This document shows, one piece after another, positions 1 to 5,084 of a stretch of DNA of 22,654 nucleotides. The notes beneath the pieces are model-generated. The model had not been told where the DNA came from. It made no database searches and worked only from the letters and a program-made list of their open reading frames with translations. The stretch is from the NCBI GenBank assembly GCA_910588655.1, contig CAJUPJ010000049.1, positions 1-22,654 of the forward strand. The letters run 5' to 3'. Made by a program: the position numbers and the translations under genes. This stretch comes from an uncultured Lachnospiraceae bacterium (GTDB lineage: Bacteria; Bacillota; Clostridia; Lachnospirales; Lachnospiraceae). Position 1 is the stretch's first letter. Every line of letters begins with the position of its first letter.

Positions 1-91
1 GATAATAAACAAGGCTTATTCCCAGATTGTCTGCTACTTGTTGTTGTGTCATGCCCACTTTCTGGCGGGCTTCTTTTAGATTTTTACGCAT
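1..91 (-). CDS. HTH (XRE/Cro-CI family) regulator, N-terminus only
   Basis: The gene runs off the left edge; only about 30 residues are visible. It starts at the ATG complementary to 89-91, with GGAG (complement of 98-101) seven bases upstream. The visible part includes KNLKEARQKVGMTQQQVADN, a typical first half of an XRE helix-turn-helix (helix 1, then a TQQQVAD recognition-type turn). The family consists of dimeric DNA-binding repressors. It is divergent from the relB/yoeB pair and shares with it an upstream region holding four operator-like repeats, so it may regulate itself or that pair. This last point is inference. Its C-terminal domain is outside the window. Confidence 0.8.
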   Translation of the reverse strand, partial: MRKNLKEARQKVGMTQQQVADNLGISLVYY

Positions 92-177
92 CTATATCTC
101 CTTACTTCTGTTATCCTTTCTTATTTTTATAACTATTTTTAAAGAAAGCAAATTTAATAAATAATGCAATTATAAAT

Positions 178-246
178 AAATCGTGTAAATATTGCTAAAT
201 CGTGTAAATTTACTAAATCACGCAGATATTGCTAAATCACGCAAAT
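178..246. repeat. Four iterated operator-like repeats
   Basis: Four 13-bp units with consensus AAATCRYGYARAT start at 178, 197, 215 and 234, so the spacing is 19, 18 and 19 bp. The first two read AAATCGTGTAAAT; the last two read AAATCACGCAGAT and AAATCACGCAAAT, the variable pairs alternating GTGT/ACGC. They fill the gap between the divergent HTH gene and relB and overlap the predicted relB promoter. Arrays like this upstream of RelB-family operons are usually binding sites for the ribbon-helix-helix antitoxin. Binding by the divergent HTH protein is the alternative. Confidence 0.75.
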
Positions 247-256
247 ATGTTAAAAT
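229..256 (+). promoter_or_regulatory. Predicted sigma-A promoter of relB/yoeB
   Basis: TTGCTA at 229-234 and TAAAAT at 251-256 are separated by 16 bp and lie just upstream of the relB ribosome site (AAAGGAG, about 268-274). The fourth repeat (234-246) lies between the boxes, so a bound repressor would block RNA polymerase. The -35 box is a weak match. Confidence 0.5.
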
Positions 257-283
257 ATATAAAACAGAAAGGAGTATTTATAT

Positions 284-535
284 ATGGCAAATATTAATAT
301 TGATGACAACCTGACAAAACAAGCTGAAACAATTTTTGCAGAGCTTGGTATCAGTCTTTCTACTGCAACAACAATATTCTTTAAACAGGTAGTACGTTGT
401 AATGGTATACCTTTTGAATTACGTATTGACCCATTTTATTCACCAGAGAACCAGGAACGCCTTCTGGTTGCTAAGGAACGCATGGAACAAACTGGCGGCA
501 CTGCACATGACTTGCTTGAGGTGGATGATGATTAA
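284..535 (+). CDS. relB: RelB/DinJ-family antitoxin
   Basis: An 83-residue acidic-tailed protein with the RelB/DinJ pattern: N-terminal ribbon-helix-helix (ANINIDDNLTKQAETIFAEL, then GISLSTATTIFFKQVV), the conserved GIPFEL motif, and a C-terminal arm ending in EVDDD that would wrap the toxin. It neutralises the toxin encoded next and, with it, represses the operon. AAAGGAG lies about nine bases before the ATG. Its 3' end overlaps the toxin gene by 8 bp, so the two are translationally coupled. Family assignment is firm; binding to the repeats upstream is inference. Confidence 0.9.
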   Translation: MANINIDDNLTKQAETIFAELGISLSTATTIFFKQVVRCNGIPFELRIDPFYSPENQERLLVAKERMEQTGGTAHDLLEVDDD

Positions 536-791
536 GTCATGGGATGATTTTGCCTGGGAAGACTATATCTACTGGCAAACACAGGACAAGAAAACATTAA
601 AACGCATCAACCAGCTTCTGAATGACATTGACCGAAATGGCTACAAAGGAATCGGAAAACCAGAACCATTAAAAGGAAATATGAATGGTTACTGGAGCCG
701 AAGAATAGATGAAACCAACCGTCTTGTCTACCGCATACATGATAATAAAATTGAAATCCTGCAGTGTCGTTCCCACTATGGTGACAAATAA
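528..791 (+). CDS. yoeB: YoeB/Txe-family ribosome-dependent mRNA interferase toxin
   Basis: An 87-residue toxin matching YoeB over its full length: SWDDFAWEDYIYWQTQD, the GKGxPEPLK-like loop (GIGKPEPLKG), the YWSRRIDETNRLVY core and the C-terminal CRSHY. Starting at 528, the catalytic residues fall at E46, R65, H83 and Y84, the same numbers as E. coli YoeB, which favours this start over the ATG at 525 or longer in-frame extensions. GAGGTG at 518-523 is the ribosome site. Such toxins cleave mRNA in the ribosomal A site. No catalytic residue is missing, so the pair should be functional. Confidence 0.93.
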   Translation: MIKSWDDFAWEDYIYWQTQDKKTLKRINQLLNDIDRNGYKGIGKPEPLKGNMNGYWSRRIDETNRLVYRIHDNKIEILQCRSHYGDK

Positions 792-817
792 TCAATTTTT
801 CTTTATTTTTATACCCT

Positions 818-843
818 GCCTGCCTTCTGGCGGGCTTCTTTTA
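818..843 (+). terminator. Intrinsic terminator after yoeB
   Basis: GCCTGCC (818-824), TTCT loop, GGCGGGC (829-835) form a 7-bp stem with one G-T pair, followed by TTCTTTT. It sits 26 bp after the toxin stop. Its 3' 19 bases (825-843) are identical to 60-78 inside the HTH gene at the left edge. Confidence 0.7.
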
Positions 844-904
844 AATTATTTCTTGGCATTTGTTTCTCTTTCCCTGTTTGTTTTTGTGTTCTATGACTTA
901 TGTA

Positions 905-933
905 TTGACATTGTTAATAACATTTAATACAAT
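905..933 (+). promoter_or_regulatory. Consensus sigma-A promoter
   Basis: TTGACA at 905-910 and TACAAT at 928-933, spaced by exactly 17 bp, lie 31 bp upstream of the start of the second antitoxin gene. This is one of the best promoters in the window. Confidence 0.8.
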
Positions 934-964
934 ATATGTACAAAATATAAGCGAGGTGTTGGTT

Positions 965-1231
965 ATGTCCCAGACAAATATCAATATACGTATGGATAAT
1001 ACATTAAAACAGCAGTTTAACCACATATGTAATGAACTTGGTCTTAATATGTCCGTTGCTGTCAACATTTTTGTAAAAACAATGGTACGCCAGCAGAAAA
1101 TACCTTTTGAAGTTTCACTTGATGTACCAAATGCTGAAACCCTGGCAGCCATTGATGACGTAAACCACGAAAGAAACCTTAGCAAGCCGTTTCATAGCAT
1201 TGAAGAACTGATGGAGGACTTAAATGCTTAA
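965..1231 (+). CDS. Orphan RelB/DinJ-family antitoxin
   Basis: An 88-residue protein with the RelB/DinJ plan: NINIRMDNTLKQQFNHIC (ribbon and helix 1), ELGLNMSVAVNIFVKTMV (helix 2) and the family motif KIPFEV, then a C-terminal arm ending EELMEDLNA. GAGGTG at 953-958 is six bases before the ATG, and a consensus promoter lies upstream. The longer reading from 860 lacks a ribosome site. It differs clearly from the first RelB. No toxin gene follows: the last four bases overlap the end of a convergent HTH gene. It may be a solitary regulator, an anti-addiction antitoxin against toxins encoded elsewhere, or the survivor of a broken pair. Confidence 0.88.
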   Translation: MSQTNINIRMDNTLKQQFNHICNELGLNMSVAVNIFVKTMVRQQKIPFEVSLDVPNAETLAAIDDVNHERNLSKPFHSIEELMEDLNA

Positions 1232-1268
1232 TGTAAGATATTTACAGAATTATTTATATTTCTCCTAA
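1224..1268 (+). pseudogene. Possible remnant of the partner toxin (first codons only)
   Basis: An ATG at 1224 overlaps the antitoxin stop in the ATGCTTAA manner typical of relB/yafQ-type operons. It opens a 14-codon frame, MLNVRYLQNYLYFS, then a stop. YafQ/RelE-type toxins commonly begin ML-x-[IV]-x-Y, so the first six residues fit and the rest does not. The frame runs antisense into the 3' end of the HTH gene. It could be chance. Confidence 0.3.
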
Positions 1269-1725
1269 TCCAATTTTTAAGGCTTGCCGTAACCTCATTG
1301 ATTTCATCCAGGACTTTTACAATTTCATATAAAACAGGTTTCTCGTCATCATCAATAATCCCATCTTCCATAATATCCAATAACGCATTTTTAGTATCTG
1401 ATACTTTTCTGAGAGTGACTAAAGCCCTGATTGTAATCCTGTCTATATCCTCTATACACGCTTCTGGCATATCCTTTCCAAGAATACAACAATTTCTGCA
1501 ATAATAATTCCTAAGCTGTGGGGCATTATACAAATCTGCCATCATATGTATTTCTTCTGGATAAGGAATAGCAACACCACGCTCAATCCTGTAAAGTTTT
1601 CCACGGTCAATAGATATAATTTCCTCCACTTTTTCCCTGCTGCTCAGACGCTCATTATATTTTGCTGCTGCACAACGTGCCTGGTAAAAAATATTGGAAC
1701 TGGTTTCTGTTGTTATGTTTGCCAT
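1228..1725 (-). CDS. HTH-domain protein with cysteine cluster
   Basis: A 165-residue protein. Residues about 28-65 look like a divergent XRE-type helix-turn-helix (SSREKVEEIISIDRGKLYRI, then ERGVAIPYPEEIHMMADLY). This is followed by a cysteine cluster, NYYCRNCCILGKDMPE, that could bind metal, and a helical C-terminal half (LRKVSDTKNALLDIMEDGII). The ATG at 1725 is preceded by AAAGG at a long spacing of about 14 bases. It is the last gene of a probable minus-strand group after the genes at 1793-2110 and 2094-2282. A regulatory role is likely from the HTH; targets are unknown. Confidence 0.7.
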   Translation of the reverse strand: MANITTETSSNIFYQARCAAAKYNERLSSREKVEEIISIDRGKLYRIERGVAIPYPEEIHMMADLYNAPQLRNYYCRNCCILGKDMPEACIEDIDRITIRALVTLRKVSDTKNALLDIMEDGIIDDDEKPVLYEIVKVLDEINEVTASLKNWIRRNINNSVNILH

Positions 1726-1792
1726 TTTTTATTCACAACCTTTCATAGTTCATAAACAGGGTTTTGTACTATATAAAAACATACAGGTAATG

Positions 1793-2110
1793 TTACATAG
1801 AAGTGTTACCCAGAGCAGTAAGCAAAGCCATTACTTTATCCTTTGTAACCTCCTCTTTTCCAAACTGATTAAAAACTGTATTAGCTTTATTGGAAATATT
1901 ATTATTTAAATCTTCATTAGTGTGGATTAAACCATTTTGTTGCCCCCATAGTTTCACAGCTTCAAGAAATAAATCCAGCGCAAGAAACATAAAATCCTGT
2001 TCTTTAAGAAGCCTTTCATTATCTTTTTGTAACTTTCTGATTTCATCTGTAAGTATCTCTACAATATTACAATCCGCGCAGTCCGCATTTTTATTATTTT
2101 TTTCTTCCAT
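1793..2110 (-). CDS. Hypothetical coiled-coil protein
   Basis: About 105 residues from the ATG at 2110; a TTG at 2131 would add seven residues. The N-terminus is charged and holds CADCN; residues about 22-45 (EILTDEIRKLQKDNERLLKE) form a heptad-like coiled coil, followed by a hydrophobic helix segment (FMFLALDLFLEAVKLWG). I do not recognise the family. The start overlaps the 3' end of the upstream membrane-protein gene by 17 bp, which suggests coupled translation. No clear ribosome site is seen. Confidence 0.55.
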   Translation of the reverse strand: MEEKNNKNADCADCNIVEILTDEIRKLQKDNERLLKEQDFMFLALDLFLEAVKLWGQQNGLIHTNEDLNNNISNKANTVFNQFGKEEVTKDKVMALLTALGNTSM

Positions 2111-2282
2111 GTCTTTCTTCTTTACTTCCAAAAAACATTTCTCTCATTTCTCTCCTTTTAACTGCAAAACTGCAATAATCACAGGCAGTATTTGTAATCC
2201 TGTCAATAGTATACAAAATATAAAATTTATACCATCCAATTCCTGCAGCAATCCCAAGAATAAAACAAACAACTCTGTCCAT
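2094..2282 (-). CDS. Small one-helix membrane protein
   Basis: A 62-residue protein with an N-terminal membrane segment (VVCFILGIAAGIGWYKFYIL) and a basic cytoplasmic tail rich in R, K and E. The ATG at 2282 is preceded by GGGGGA at about nine bases. It opens the minus-strand group that continues with the coiled-coil and HTH proteins, and is divergent from the 2TM protein gene at 2399. Function unknown. Confidence 0.55.
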   Translation of the reverse strand: MDRVVCFILGIAAGIGWYKFYILYTIDRITNTACDYCSFAVKRREMREMFFGSKEERHGRKK

Positions 2283-2340
2283 TTTATAAATCCCCCTTTC
2301 TTATTTATCAGTTTTTTCTTGCATTTCCAAATATTTCCCC

Positions 2341-2375
2341 TTAAACTATAATTACAGGCTGTTATAATAGCAGCC
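2341..2375 (+). promoter_or_regulatory. Promoter with palindrome centred on the -10 box
   Basis: TTAAAC at 2341-2346 and TATAAT at 2363-2368 (16-bp spacer) precede the gene at 2399. A 19-bp near-perfect palindrome at 2357-2375, GGCTGTTAT-A-ATAGCAGCC (8 of 9 pairs), is centred on the -10 box, a good position for a repressor site. It lies between divergent genes, so either direction could be affected. Confidence 0.5.
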
Positions 2376-2398
2376 AAGTATAATGAAAGGAGATTTTT

Positions 2399-2890
2399 AT
2401 GCGTGACCAGTACTGGGCTTTTTATGTTTCCATTAAACACAAGTCTTTATATTACAAATACTTCCAATCGCTCTTTAGCACTATTAACTGGATAATTTCA
2501 GCAATCCTGTGCTTTACAACTTTATCTTGTATTGCTGCATGGGATATATGGAAAACCTGCCCTGCTTTGTGGTCTTCACTAATATGTATATCCCAGATTT
2601 TGCAAGCCTTTTTTCCAAAGCTGCCATATAATGACTTGTTAATATCAACAAAATTTATGATAAGTTCTACTGACAAACTTCTTTTAAGCATAGAACAGGA
2701 CTGGCGGAAAATTGATGTCTTTTCTTTAAACGATGAAAAAATACTAAGGCAGTTAAACAAGCACCAGGAGCATTACTCAGAACTTGTAAACCAGTTTTTT
2801 TCTGGAACATATCTTCCTACAATTAAATATTGTGAAAAACAAGCCGAAAAAGAATGTAAAACATTTTTTTCAGTTACATACAACTTATAA
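2399..2890 (+). CDS. Two-TM membrane protein, SLATT-like architecture
   Basis: A 163-residue protein with a ribosome site AAAGGAG six bases before the ATG. It has an N-terminal amphipathic helix (residues 1-30), two membrane helices (about 31-50, WIISAILCFTTLSCIAAWDI; about 56-73) joined by a very short loop, a PKLPYND turn, then a long charged helical tail (90-160). Helix, 2TM, long helix is the layout of SLATT-type effector proteins, which are predicted pore-forming effectors in nucleotide-signalling conflict systems. That link is by layout only; no sensor or nucleotide cyclase is next to it. It is followed after 18 bp by a proline-rich microprotein gene with its own strong ribosome site, so the two form a unit. 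Confidence 0.75.
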   Translation: MRDQYWAFYVSIKHKSLYYKYFQSLFSTINWIISAILCFTTLSCIAAWDIWKTCPALWSSLICISQILQAFFPKLPYNDLLISTKFMISSTDKLLLSIEQDWRKIDVFSLNDEKILRQLNKHQEHYSELVNQFFSGTYLPTIKYCEKQAEKECKTFFSVTYNL

Positions 2891-2908
2891 AACACAAGGA
2901 GAAACTCT

Positions 2909-3046
2909 ATGATACGCAAAAAGAATAATAACCCATCCAAACCACATACTCCAATTGTTCCAAGTTCAGTTAAAGGTGATGGCGGAGGTGCGCCAGGTCC
3001 TAAGTATACTATTCCAAGCCCTCCCAAAAATCCACCTAAAAAATAA
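2909..3046 (+). CDS. 45-residue proline/glycine-rich microprotein
   Basis: A short gene with AAGGAG eight bases before the ATG and 18 bp after the 2TM protein gene. The product starts basic (MIRKKNNNPSKP), has PxxP-type stretches (PHTPIVPSS), a glycine patch KGDGGGAPGP, and a basic proline tail (PSPPKNPPKK). It has no hydrophobic core, so it should be disordered, cationic and perhaps a binding peptide for its membrane partner. The codon periodicity and clean ribosome site argue that it is real in spite of its size. No known family is recognised. Confidence 0.7.
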   Translation: MIRKKNNNPSKPHTPIVPSSVKGDGGGAPGPKYTIPSPPKNPPKK

Positions 3047-3076
3047 TAATTATTTTTTTATAATAATAATTATTTA

Positions 3077-3277
3077 CTATTTAGCCAGTGCTTCATTTTT
3101 TGCGCTGGCTATTTCATTTCCGCAATTCCCGCAATAATTATCATCAAACTATTGAAGCTGTTCTTTTGTACATAATGCCTTTCCGCAGTTTGGACAAACA
3201 AACTACTCTCTCTTTTCCCCACAAATTGTTCTTCCGCAACATGGGCAGGAGAAAAATTCTTTGAAATGGTTCACCAT
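3077..3277 (-). pseudogene. Decayed zinc-ribbon protein with two in-frame amber codons
   Basis: From the ATG at 3277 to the TAG at 3077-3079 the frame reads MVNHFKEFFSCPCCGRTIC, then GEKRE-stop-FVCPNCGKALC, then TKEQLQ-stop-FDDNYCGNCGNEIASA. There are three cysteine-pair modules, and the two internal TAG codons lie between them. Protein-like sequence continues in the same frame upstream of 3277 (VFRLVCFSHCLKAC) back to the TAA of the gene ending at 3338, so the zinc-binding region was probably longer. CAG to TAG changes would explain both stops (glutamine lost after E and after Q). It is read as a pseudogene of a small metal-binding protein. Confidence 0.6.
3083..3119 (+). terminator. Probable terminator after the 2TM/microprotein pair
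   Basis: AGCCAGTGC (3083-3091) pairs with GCGCTGGCT (3102-3110) through nine pairs including one wobble, around a T-rich loop, followed by ATTTCATTT. The same bases code the end of the decayed zinc-ribbon gene on the other strand. The U-tract is imperfect. Confidence 0.45.
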
Positions 3278-3337
3278 ACAAGCTTTAAGGCAATGGCTAA
3301 AACAAACCAGACGAAAAACTATACCCAAATCTGGTAA

Positions 3338-3607
3338 TTATAACCATTCTTGGATTTGATTCTGAATAGCTTCTGCTAAAATCTTTGCTTTAGTAATATC
3401 AACTTTTAATACAGCTTTTGGAATATCTGGCATTATCGCAATAGTTTTTTCATTATCATCAGGAATCAAGAAAAAATTGCTGCTAAACTGTGTTTTACAT
3501 GCTGCCCTGTCTTTCCCTTGCAGTTCTTGTGCTTCGGCTTCAAGGGCGGCAATCTCCTCTGGTTTCAATATTATATTTTCTTCCTTTAATGTTTTGCCTG
3601 CTTCCAT
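3338..3607 (-). CDS. Hypothetical 89-residue protein
   Basis: The ATG at 3607 with GGAG (3617-3620) nine bases upstream is preferred; the longer reading from 3673 has no ribosome site. The N-terminal half is acidic and helical (ILKPEEIAALEAEAQELQGK), then FFLIPDDNEKTIAIMPDIPK and a helical end (KAKILAEAIQNQIQEWL). Family not recognised. The decayed zinc-ribbon lies directly downstream in the same frame after the TAA, so the two may once have been one protein or a coupled pair. Confidence 0.6.
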   Translation of the reverse strand: MEAGKTLKEENIILKPEEIAALEAEAQELQGKDRAACKTQFSSNFFLIPDDNEKTIAIMPDIPKAVLKVDITKAKILAEAIQNQIQEWL

Positions 3608-3711
3608 TATTATAATCTCCTCTGCCTGACTCCCTTTTGGGAAAATGCTTCCACTACATAGTAACTCCATCATGTTTCTGGAATATATACCATGAAATGA
3701 TACGGTTATAT

Positions 3712-3724
3712 TATAACTGGTTAT
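3712..3724. repeat. Candidate attachment-site core, left copy
   Basis: TATAACTGGTTAT, identical to 10740-10752. The core ATAAC-TG-GTTAT is an inverted repeat around a non-palindromic TG dinucleotide, the form expected at serine-recombinase crossover sites. A 13-bp match in AT-rich DNA can arise by chance. Confidence 0.25.
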
Positions 3725-3844
3725 CTAAACAGCTGTAGCGAAGGTAGTAAACATTGTTTCTATTATTATTTTTGTTATTTTATAAGTTGTATACTGCTGC
3801 TCTTGTACTTCGCTTGTAAGAGCAGCATTTTTAAATTTTTTCAT
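3725..3844 (-). CDS. Possible 39-residue small protein
   Basis: ATG at 3844 with AAAGGA eight bases upstream opens MKKFKNAALTSEVQEQQYTT, followed by a hydrophobic, threonine-rich end (IIIETMFTTFATAV) and TAG. The good ribosome site and basic start support translation. A strong hairpin followed by a T-run on the other strand falls inside its first codons, which is either regulatory or the real reason for the local sequence. No family recognised; a leader, precursor or toxin-like peptide would all fit. Confidence 0.4.
   Translation of the reverse strand: MKKFKNAALTSEVQEQQYTTYKITKIIIETMFTTFATAV
3795..3833 (+). terminator. Strong rightward intrinsic terminator
   Basis: TGCTGCTCTT (3795-3804) pairs perfectly with AAGAGCAGCA (3818-3827), a 10-bp stem, followed at once by TTTTTAAATTTTTT. 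No plus-strand gene ends immediately before it, so it may insulate the regulator region at 4018 onward from transcription entering from the left, or stop antisense RNA. Confidence 0.65.
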
Positions 3845-3891
3845 ATGTTATTCCTTTCTTATTTGTTTTAATTCCTGTCTTCTATATGCCT

Positions 3892-3903
3892 AATGCCGGC
3901 ATT
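3892..3903. promoter_or_regulatory. 12-bp perfect palindrome
   Basis: AATGCCGGCATT is a perfect palindrome and locally GC-rich in an AT-rich spacer, 48 bp upstream of the small gene starting at 3844. It may be an operator; no partner is known. Confidence 0.3.
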
Positions 3904-4017
3904 GTGTGTTGAAACCACGCAACATACCTAATAAAAAATGTTGATATTTCCCATTGTTTATACATTTGATATTTCTCCGTTTTAATCTATGCTTTATAAT
4001 GAAAAACAATATAATTC

Positions 4018-4218
4018 CTATTTTGAAACATTGATTTCACCAAAAATGGATTCTATTGGCTTTTTAAAATAATTAGAGATAAGAAATGCTTCATTTAGTG
4101 AAAATTTTACTTTTCCATTTTCCTTTTTGCTATAATTAACCTTGGAAACATGAATGATTTTTGCAAAATCTTCTTGTTTTAATCCAAGTGATTTCCTAAA
4201 TTCTTTAATAGTAGTCAT
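4018..4218 (-). CDS. Small Cro-like HTH (XRE) regulator
   Basis: A 66-residue protein that is almost entirely an XRE domain: TTIKEFRKSLGLKQEDFAKI, IHVSKVNYSKKENGKVKFSL and the closing EAFLISNYFKKPIESIFGE. GGGAGGG about eight bases before the ATG is a strong ribosome site. It is divergent from the larger regulator at 4363; the shared spacer has four matching operators and two back-to-back promoters. This is the layout of a phage or integrative-element switch, in which it would act as the Cro-like partner. The role is inferred from layout and size. Confidence 0.85.
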   Translation of the reverse strand: MTTIKEFRKSLGLKQEDFAKIIHVSKVNYSKKENGKVKFSLNEAFLISNYFKKPIESIFGEINVSK

Positions 4219-4234
4219 GGAAAACCCTCCCTAG

Positions 4235-4336
4235 TTTCAATTTTAGAACTTTATATAAATATAATAGTTTCTGTTTTTGAATTTGTCAATAGTTTTTTTC
4301 AATTTTAGAAAACTACTTGAATTTCATATTTTGAAA
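4235..4336. promoter_or_regulatory. Four-operator divergent control region
   Basis: Four sites of form TTTC-N7-GAAN occur at 4235-4249, 4268-4282, 4297-4311 and 4322-4336. The fourth (TTTC ATATTTT GAAA) and third have perfect outer arms; the first and second end GAAC and GAAT. Site 2 fills the spacer of the leftward promoter and site 4 fills the spacer of the rightward promoter, so each can shut one direction. Confidence 0.75.
4261..4289 (-). promoter_or_regulatory. Leftward promoter of the Cro-like gene
   Basis: TTGACA (complement of 4284-4289) and TATTAT (complement of 4261-4266) are 17 bp apart, 42 bp upstream of the small HTH gene start. Operator site 2 (4268-4282) occupies the spacer. 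Confidence 0.75.
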
Positions 4337-4345
4337 CTGTATAAT
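4317..4345 (+). promoter_or_regulatory. Rightward promoter of the tandem-HTH regulator
   Basis: TTGAAT at 4317-4322 and TATAAT at 4340-4345 with a 17-bp spacer, directly before GGAGG and the ATG at 4363. The transcript leader is very short (about 10 bases). Operator site 4 (4322-4336) covers the spacer. Confidence 0.75.
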
Positions 4346-4362
4346 AATTTTGGAGGTATATT

Positions 4363-4989
4363 ATGAATTTTGGAGAAAATTTAAAAGAACTTCGTAAGAA
4401 AAACGAGCTGACCCAGCTTCAGTTATCAAAAATATTAGATACTTCTAAATCTAATATTTCTAAATATGAAGCAGGCAGTATAGAACCTAATTTATCTATA
4501 CTTGCTAGGGTTTCTACTTATTTTTCTGTATCAACTGATTATTTATTAGGGCTATCAGAATTAAATCAGAAAAAAAATTACAACTTTCATGATTTCTTTG
4601 TTTCCTTCTTTTTTGGATATTGGGATAAATGCCAAATAAGAATTTATGAAAGAATGAAAGAACTATCAATTTCTAAATCAGATTTAATAGATGAAACCAA
4701 TATTGATTTAGAAAAAGAAATCTCTTTGGATAATTTAGTTACTATTGCTAAAAAACTAGATATATCAATGGATTATCTTCTTGGACTATCTGATATAAAA
4801 TATATATCCCAGGAAGATATGAATTATATCCAGTCAATTACAGAAAGAGAACGAGATGTAATTAATACTTTCAGAAAACTAGATGCAGATAATAAAGATA
4901 TTATTGTAGGAGATATGAAAAAATATATAAAGGAACAGCGCTATGAATCTATTACATCGAATAACAATATTGAAAAAACAGGTGCATAA
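4363..4989 (+). CDS. Tandem-HTH (XRE) regulator, CI-like partner
   Basis: A 208-residue protein with two XRE-type domains. The first (1-68) is canonical: LTQLQLSKILDTSKSNISKY, EAGSIEPNLSILARVSTYF, closing STDYLLGLSE. The second (about 92-145) is degenerate at its first helices (RMKELSISKSDLIDETNIDL) but repeats the end, KKLDISMDYLLGLSD, so it looks like an internal duplication. A helical C-terminus follows, without an S24 peptidase (no S/K autocleavage region), so lambda-type RecA-induced self-cleavage is not expected. GGAGG lies seven bases before the ATG. It is divergent from the Cro-like gene and likely sets the switch state of the recombinase element downstream. Confidence 0.85.
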   Translation: MNFGENLKELRKKNELTQLQLSKILDTSKSNISKYEAGSIEPNLSILARVSTYFSVSTDYLLGLSELNQKKNYNFHDFFVSFFFGYWDKCQIRIYERMKELSISKSDLIDETNIDLEKEISLDNLVTIAKKLDISMDYLLGLSDIKYISQEDMNYIQSITERERDVINTFRKLDADNKDIIVGDMKKYIKEQRYESITSNNNIEKTGA

Positions 4990-5084
4990 AGCCTTGTAAA
5001 ATAATATCTTTTAAGCAATATCTAAATAAAAAAAACAACTAAAACACAAATAGTATAAAAACAATACTTTGGGAGAAAAATATT

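Noticed and set aside
178..246. CRISPR array or plasmid-origin iterons
   Set aside because: Units are short (13 bp), spacers are only 5-6 bp and not unique, and no replication or cas gene is nearby; the position over the relB promoter fits operators.
402..527. Longer in-frame reading of the YoeB gene beginning at 402
   Set aside because: It overlaps the antitoxin in another frame, has no ribosome site, and the start at 528 places the catalytic residues at the family's standard positions.
860..964. Longer start for the second antitoxin at 860
   Set aside because: It would begin upstream of the consensus promoter (905-933) and lacks a ribosome site; the ATG at 965 has GAGGTG at the right distance.
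3077..3277. Amber recoding (TAG read as glutamine) as a genome-wide code
   Set aside because: Other genes here, such as the 39-residue frame and secreted paralog 1, end in TAG with protein lengths that make sense, so a local decay is simpler.
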